Assembly: GCF_003474435.1 (NCBI RefSeq) | Contig: NZ_QRNF01000022.1 | Span: 1 to 59,935, forward strand | DNA length: 59,935 nt | Direction of reading: 5' to 3' | Source of the DNA: Ruminococcus sp. AF46-10NS | GTDB taxonomy: Bacteria; Bacillota; Clostridia; Lachnospirales; Lachnospiraceae | Part shown: positions 56,055 to 59,935 of the stretch, one piece after another | Layout of the letters: each line of letters opens with the position of its first letter | Position numbering within the stretch: the first letter of the stretch is position 1 | The notes under the pieces: generated by a model | What the model was told of the DNA's origin: nothing | Database searches by the model: none | The model's input: the letters and a program-made list of their open reading frames with translations, nothing else | Program-made: the position numbers and the translations under genes

Positions 56055-59000
56055 TTAAGCAAGACCTCTTTCTTCAAGCCAGTCGAAAAGAACAACTTTG
56101 TTTTCTTTCTTTCTCTTGGCCATGTGATTGAACTGGAGGATTGTCAGGATCGTGAAGATCACAAACAGTACAGCCAGAACAACAACGGAAGTGGTAATGC
56201 TTCTGCCACCGCTGATCGTTGCACGGAATGCATCAACAGTGTAAGTGAATGGCAGGTATGCGTGGATCTTGGAAACAAATTCCGGAGAAATCTCAACCGG
56301 ATAAGTTCCGGCAGAACCAGCAAGCTGAACTACCATGAATACCAGCATCAGGAAACTTCCTACCTTGCCAAATGTAATGTTGAAGAAGTACATCATAGAT
56401 GTAAATGTCATTGCTGCCAGGCAGGCGAAGAGAATTGTATTTCCCATCTCAGCCGGCGTAAATCCGTTAAACTGATGTAACAGAAGGATCAGACAAATTG
56501 CCTGAAGGATTGCAACCGGATAAAGTACGGAGGCTTTGCTTGCCCACCATGCAAAACCGGATTTCAGCTTACCTTTATACTGAGCCAGAGGATACATCAG
56601 GCAGAATGCCAGAGCACCAACCCAAAGACCTACAGACATCATATAAGGAGCCATTGCGTGTCCGTTGTTCGGAACATCAGTAAGTTTTGTTTCATCGCTT
56701 ACAACCGGAGTTGCAAACATCTTAATTGTGTCAGAGCTTGCAGTATTGTCTTTTACTGTCTGAGCTCCATCACTAAGACTTGTTGATAATGTTTCAGAAC
56801 CATCCTGAAGTTCTTTCATGCCGTTTCCAAGTTTCTTGGAACCATCATAGAGCTGGGAAGAACCGCTCTGGATCTGAGAAGCACCATCTGCCAGTTTCTT
56901 GGCACCATCGTTCAGAGTGGTGTTGTTGCTTACAAGCTTTTCTGTACCACTGAGAAGAGTAGAGGTACCGTTTGCTAATGTCTTAGTTCCGTTTGCAAGA
57001 GTAGTAGCACCACTCGCAAGAGTTTTAGCTCCGGAAGAGAGCTGGCTGGTACCACTTGTAAGAGCGGAGCTGTTTGATGCAAGTTTTGCAACACCATCAG
57101 TGTATGTTGTGATTCCTGCTGTCAGTGAGCTGGAACCGTTTGCTAATGCCTTAGTACCATTTGCAAGAGTAGTAGCACCACTTGCAAGAGCTTTAGCTCC
57201 GGAAGAGAGCTGGCTGGTACCGCTGGTAAGAGCGGAGCTGTTTGCAGCAAGTGTTGCAATACCATCGGTATATGTCTTGATTCCGTCTGTCAGTGTTTCA
57301 GTACCTTCTGCCAGCTGGCTTGCACCAGATTTAACCTGCGGAAGTGCACCGGAGATCTGTTTACCGGCTGTTTTCAGGCTCTTAGCACCTGAAGTAAGTT
57401 TCTCATCGTTAGCAGTTAATGTATCAAATCCTGCATTCAGTGCCTTGATTCCGGCTGCTGCCTGCGGGAAAGAAGCTGTATTTGTTTCCAGAGTCTGCAG
57501 ACCGGCAGAAACCTGTTTTGTTCCGTTGTTTACTGCTTTAGCACCTTCATAAAGCTGATTTACACCAGTAGAAAGCTGTGTGAGCAGATCAGAAGGAACA
57601 TCTGGAATCTGGCTTGCGCCTGCGTTCATTTTTTCAGCACCTGCGTTCATCGCGGTTGCACCATCTGTCATGGACTTAGCACCGGCGGAAAGTGTATCAG
57701 CACCTGTATTCAGGTTCTTAGCACCTTCAGTCAGACCAGCGGAAATTTGTCCAAGACCAGCGGAAATTTTGTTCAGTCCATCAGTTGCTGCGGTAATTTC
57801 GGAAACTTTGCTGTTAAGTGTGGTCTGTGTATCAGAAAGACTCTGATTTACACCAGCTGCAACCTGTGAAACCTGATCAGAATAACTGCTCATGTATGTA
57901 CCATCTACAGCAGTCATTCCACCGGCAGCACCGTTCAGTGTGTTGATAACATCATTCAGGCTTTCTGCAGAAATTGTTCCATCTTCAGATGCGCTCTGCT
58001 GAATAGCCTGAAGAGCAGCTGCGGCATTAGTCATAGTGCTCTGTGCTGTAGCGATCTTTGTGTTGGCATCTGTAAGTCTTTCACCAGTAGTTTCACCGTA
58101 TCCGGAAAGAATCGTACTGATCTGCTGGCTTACAGTTGAGAACTGATCGCCGACCTGCTGTACAGCAGCAGGAAGCTCAGTGGAAAGACCATTGCTTACC
58201 TGAGTCATGATACCGGCAGCCTGATCAATGTAATTGCTTGCGCCAGGTGTATCTGCGGTACCGGAGATGGTTGTGGCCGCTTTGTTGATACCTTCAGCTG
58301 CACTGTTGATACCGGCAGCGGCATTTGTCATTCCATTAGCTGCACTTGTCATTCCGTCAGAAGCGTCTGTCATACCTTTTTTGGCTGTTGAAAGACCAGC
58401 AGCCAGTTTCTTGATAGATTCTTCTGTAGTGCTGTCTTTTAAAGAAGAAACTGTATTGTTCAGTGTTTTCAGTCCATCCTCAAGCTGCTGAGTTCCATCT
58501 GCAAGAGAAGTGGAGCTATCAGAGCCATTTGTGACTGCCTGATTCAGCTGGGAAATACCGTTGGAAACATCTCCAAGTTTCTCCAGTCCGGAGAGCTGTT
58601 TTGCGCCAGCTGCTAACTGCCCAGCACCTTTTACATAAGCTGCTGTTCCATCAGCAAGAGAGTCGGCACCACTTACATACTGGGTCGCTCCGTCGGAAAG
58701 ATTATTAATACCTTCACTTAATGCCTTAGCACCGGATTCCAGACTGCTTGCACCGGATTTCAGTGTATCAGAGTTCTCATTGAGCTGATCCACACCTGCA
58801 GTATACTGCTGGATACCTTTGTCCAGAGTATCAATACCGGATGTTAGCTCCGGAACTTTTGAAGTGAGAGTGGAAACGCCGTTGTTAAGCTGTTTAGCAC
58901 CGGATTCCAGGCTACCTGCACCGGATTTCAGTGTATCAGAGTTCTCATTAAGCTGATCCACGCCTGCGGTATATTGCTGAACGCCTTCATCCAGAGAATT

Positions 59001-59804
59001 GATACCAGATGTCAGCTCCGGAACTTTTGCAGTAAGAGTAGAAACACCACTGTCAAGCTGTTTAGCACCGTCATCAAGAGATTTGGCACCGTCATTTACC
59101 TGCGCAACACCATCGGTATATGTTTTAAGACCTTCGGTGAGGCTTTCAGCACCACTTACAAAAGTAAGAGTACTGGAGGAAAGTTTCTTCAGGTTTTTGG
59201 TGATTGTTTTGTTTCCGTCAGCGGCTGAATCAAGTCCATCTTTGATCTTTCCGGATCCGTCAGCAGCTTCCTGCATTCCGTCTCCGGCTTCTGTAATAGA
59301 ATCAAAAACGGTTTCAGTATAGGTTTCAGTAACTTGAGCTGCGATGCTATCGCGAAGTTTCAGGATTGCTGTTTCACTGAGCTTGGAAGCAATATAGTTG
59401 GTTCCGGGGTTGGTCTGATAGGCTAATTCCATCTGCTTTGGATTTTCGTCCATTACAGTAGCTGCATTTGCGGAAAAATCCTCAGGAATGGTGATAACCA
59501 TGTAATAGGTTCCATTTGCCAGTCCATCCTCTGCTGTCTTGCTGTCTACAATGTTGAATGCCATTGAGTCGTTGTCTTTCAGCTCATCCGCCATATCCTT
59601 ACCTATACTTAGCGTCTTGCCATTGTATTCAACTGGTTTGTCTTCGTTTACCACGGCCACCGGCAGGTTATCCACGCTTCCGTAAGGATCCCACATGGAT
59701 TTCAGAAACAGGCCTGCATAGATGATCGGGATAACGATAATGGCGATTACTACGACAAGCATAAGCTTATTACGAAGTAAGCTCTTCCATTCGTTCTTGA
59801 TCAT
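56055..59804 (-). CDS. YhgE/Pip-family membrane protein with long repeat region
   Basis: A 1249-aa protein of the YhgE/Pip (phage infection protein) family. It has an N-terminal transmembrane segment (about 13-31), a short conserved outer domain (DNLPVAVVNEDKPVEYNGK), a very long region of helical 'LxxGAxxL' repeats (about 190-1000), and five or six C-terminal membrane segments in the ABC-2 permease style. Two long internal duplications are clear: one near residues 245-360 (PELTSG... YTAGVDQLNENSDTLKSG) and one near 840-940 (ALTSGTSQLSSGAK). It runs against replication. Function is unknown in most species; some relatives are phage receptors or toxin-secretion partners. Confidence 0.9.
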   Translation of the reverse strand: MIKNEWKSLLRNKLMLVVVIAIIVIPIIYAGLFLKSMWDPYGSVDNLPVAVVNEDKPVEYNGKTLSIGKDMADELKDNDSMAFNIVDSKTAEDGLANGTYYMVITIPEDFSANAATVMDENPKQMELAYQTNPGTNYIASKLSETAILKLRDSIAAQVTETYTETVFDSITEAGDGMQEAADGSGKIKDGLDSAADGNKTITKNLKKLSSSTLTFVSGAESLTEGLKTYTDGVAQVNDGAKSLDDGAKQLDSGVSTLTAKVPELTSGINSLDEGVQQYTAGVDQLNENSDTLKSGAGSLESGAKQLNNGVSTLTSKVPELTSGIDTLDKGIQQYTAGVDQLNENSDTLKSGASSLESGAKALSEGINNLSDGATQYVSGADSLADGTAAYVKGAGQLAAGAKQLSGLEKLGDVSNGISQLNQAVTNGSDSSTSLADGTQQLEDGLKTLNNTVSSLKDSTTEESIKKLAAGLSTAKKGMTDASDGMTSAANGMTNAAAGINSAAEGINKAATTISGTADTPGASNYIDQAAGIMTQVSNGLSTELPAAVQQVGDQFSTVSQQISTILSGYGETTGERLTDANTKIATAQSTMTNAAAALQAIQQSASEDGTISAESLNDVINTLNGAAGGMTAVDGTYMSSYSDQVSQVAAGVNQSLSDTQTTLNSKVSEITAATDGLNKISAGLGQISAGLTEGAKNLNTGADTLSAGAKSMTDGATAMNAGAEKMNAGASQIPDVPSDLLTQLSTGVNQLYEGAKAVNNGTKQVSAGLQTLETNTASFPQAAAGIKALNAGFDTLTANDEKLTSGAKSLKTAGKQISGALPQVKSGASQLAEGTETLTDGIKTYTDGIATLAANSSALTSGTSQLSSGAKALASGATTLANGTKALANGSSSLTAGITTYTDGVAKLASNSSALTSGTSQLSSGAKTLASGATTLANGTKTLANGTSTLLSGTEKLVSNNTTLNDGAKKLADGASQIQSGSSQLYDGSKKLGNGMKELQDGSETLSTSLSDGAQTVKDNTASSDTIKMFATPVVSDETKLTDVPNNGHAMAPYMMSVGLWVGALAFCLMYPLAQYKGKLKSGFAWWASKASVLYPVAILQAICLILLLHQFNGFTPAEMGNTILFACLAAMTFTSMMYFFNITFGKVGSFLMLVFMVVQLAGSAGTYPVEISPEFVSKIHAYLPFTYTVDAFRATISGGRSITTSVVVLAVLFVIFTILTILQFNHMAKRKKENKVVLFDWLEERGLA

Positions 59805-59830
59805 AATACCTATCCCTTTCTTTATTAAGT

Positions 59831-59859
59831 CATATATAAAAGATTAGTTGACTAATCAA
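59831..59859 (-). promoter_or_regulatory. Promoter of the YhgE/Pip gene
   Basis: -35 TTGATT (59854-59859), 17-bp spacer and -10 TATATG (59831-59836) on the minus strand, 27 bp before the ATG. An operator-like dyad lies inside it. Confidence 0.55.
59842..59857. promoter_or_regulatory. Operator-like dyad within the YhgE promoter
   Basis: GATTAGTTGACTAATC has 7-bp arms around TG, like a TetR- or MarR-type site, and covers the region between -35 and -10. A second dyad, CTATTAATCA/TGATTAATAG (59887-59915), lies just upstream. No regulator gene is in the window; it may be just beyond the right edge. Confidence 0.55.
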
Positions 59860-59886
59860 ACTTTATTCCAGTAATGGGTGTGAAAT

Positions 59887-59915
59887 CTATTAATCATTTT
59901 AGATTTGATTAATAG
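59887..59915. promoter_or_regulatory. Second inverted repeat upstream of the YhgE promoter
   Basis: Perfect 10-bp arms CTATTAATCA and TGATTAATAG are separated by 9 nt. The shared TAATCA words link it to the dyad at 59842-59857. Confidence 0.5.
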
Positions 59916-59935
59916 CTTTTAAATCCATTATCAAA

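Noticed and set aside
56900..59100. CRISPR-like or DNA-level tandem repeat array
   Set aside because: The repeats encode in-frame protein repeats in a single large ORF and are of varied length and sequence; there are no spacers.

Overview
This is a replication-origin region from a low-to-moderate-GC Firmicute, most likely a gut Lachnospiraceae (Blautia/Ruminococcus-like). That placement is inferred from gene content, protein style and the many TGNTATAAT (extended -10) promoters, not from a database match. The origin lies between dnaA and rpmH at about 41.58-41.88 kb, where several TTATCCACA boxes cluster. Nearly every gene is transcribed away from it: everything to its left is on the minus strand and almost everything to its right on the plus strand. 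The one clear exception is a YhgE/Pip-type membrane protein at the right edge, which runs head-on to replication.

Left arm, reading away from the origin: dnaA, dnaN, yaaA (S4 domain), recF, a TPR/AAA protein of unknown function, rsmA, a small secreted DUF1002-like protein, a structured region with tiny ORFs, a three-S1-domain protein, a CBS/DHH pyrophosphatase, a flavin reductase, aroK, a small unknown protein and murA. Next comes a five-gene sortase-assembled pilus operon (15.9-26.0 kb): a 1679-aa tip adhesin, a major pilin, two class C sortases and a minor/anchor pilin. After it come metK under a SAM-I riboswitch, a histidine kinase/response regulator pair, the yaaO-gmk-like-holB-yaaT-trmN6-rsmI cluster (the counterpart of the B. 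subtilis yaaO-tmk-...-holB-yaaT-...-yabC region), and gyrB-gyrA-hypothetical-plsC. In many Firmicutes gyrBA follows recF directly; here about 31 kb separates them.

Right arm: rpmH, rnpA, yidD, yidC, jag (ribosome/RNase P/membrane insertion set), a small AT-rich accessory interval with an unrecognised 181-aa protein, then mnmE, mnmG and rsmG (tRNA and rRNA modification). A four-gene Gld-type ABC exporter cluster with a DUF4340 protein follows. A perfect 16-bp consensus parS site is embedded in the DUF4340 coding sequence. The window ends with the repeat-rich YhgE/Pip protein and an operator-rich promoter.

A major caveat is that eight reading frames (gyrA, histidine kinase, a small unknown gene, the pyrophosphatase, the TPR/AAA gene, yaaA, dnaA and mnmG) are each broken by what looks like one missing base, mostly in a short run. 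Since dnaA, gyrA and others are essential or nearly so, and all eight errors are one-base losses, I read these as sequence or assembly errors and annotate each as one gene. I found no rRNA, tRNA, CRISPR array, insertion sequence or prophage.
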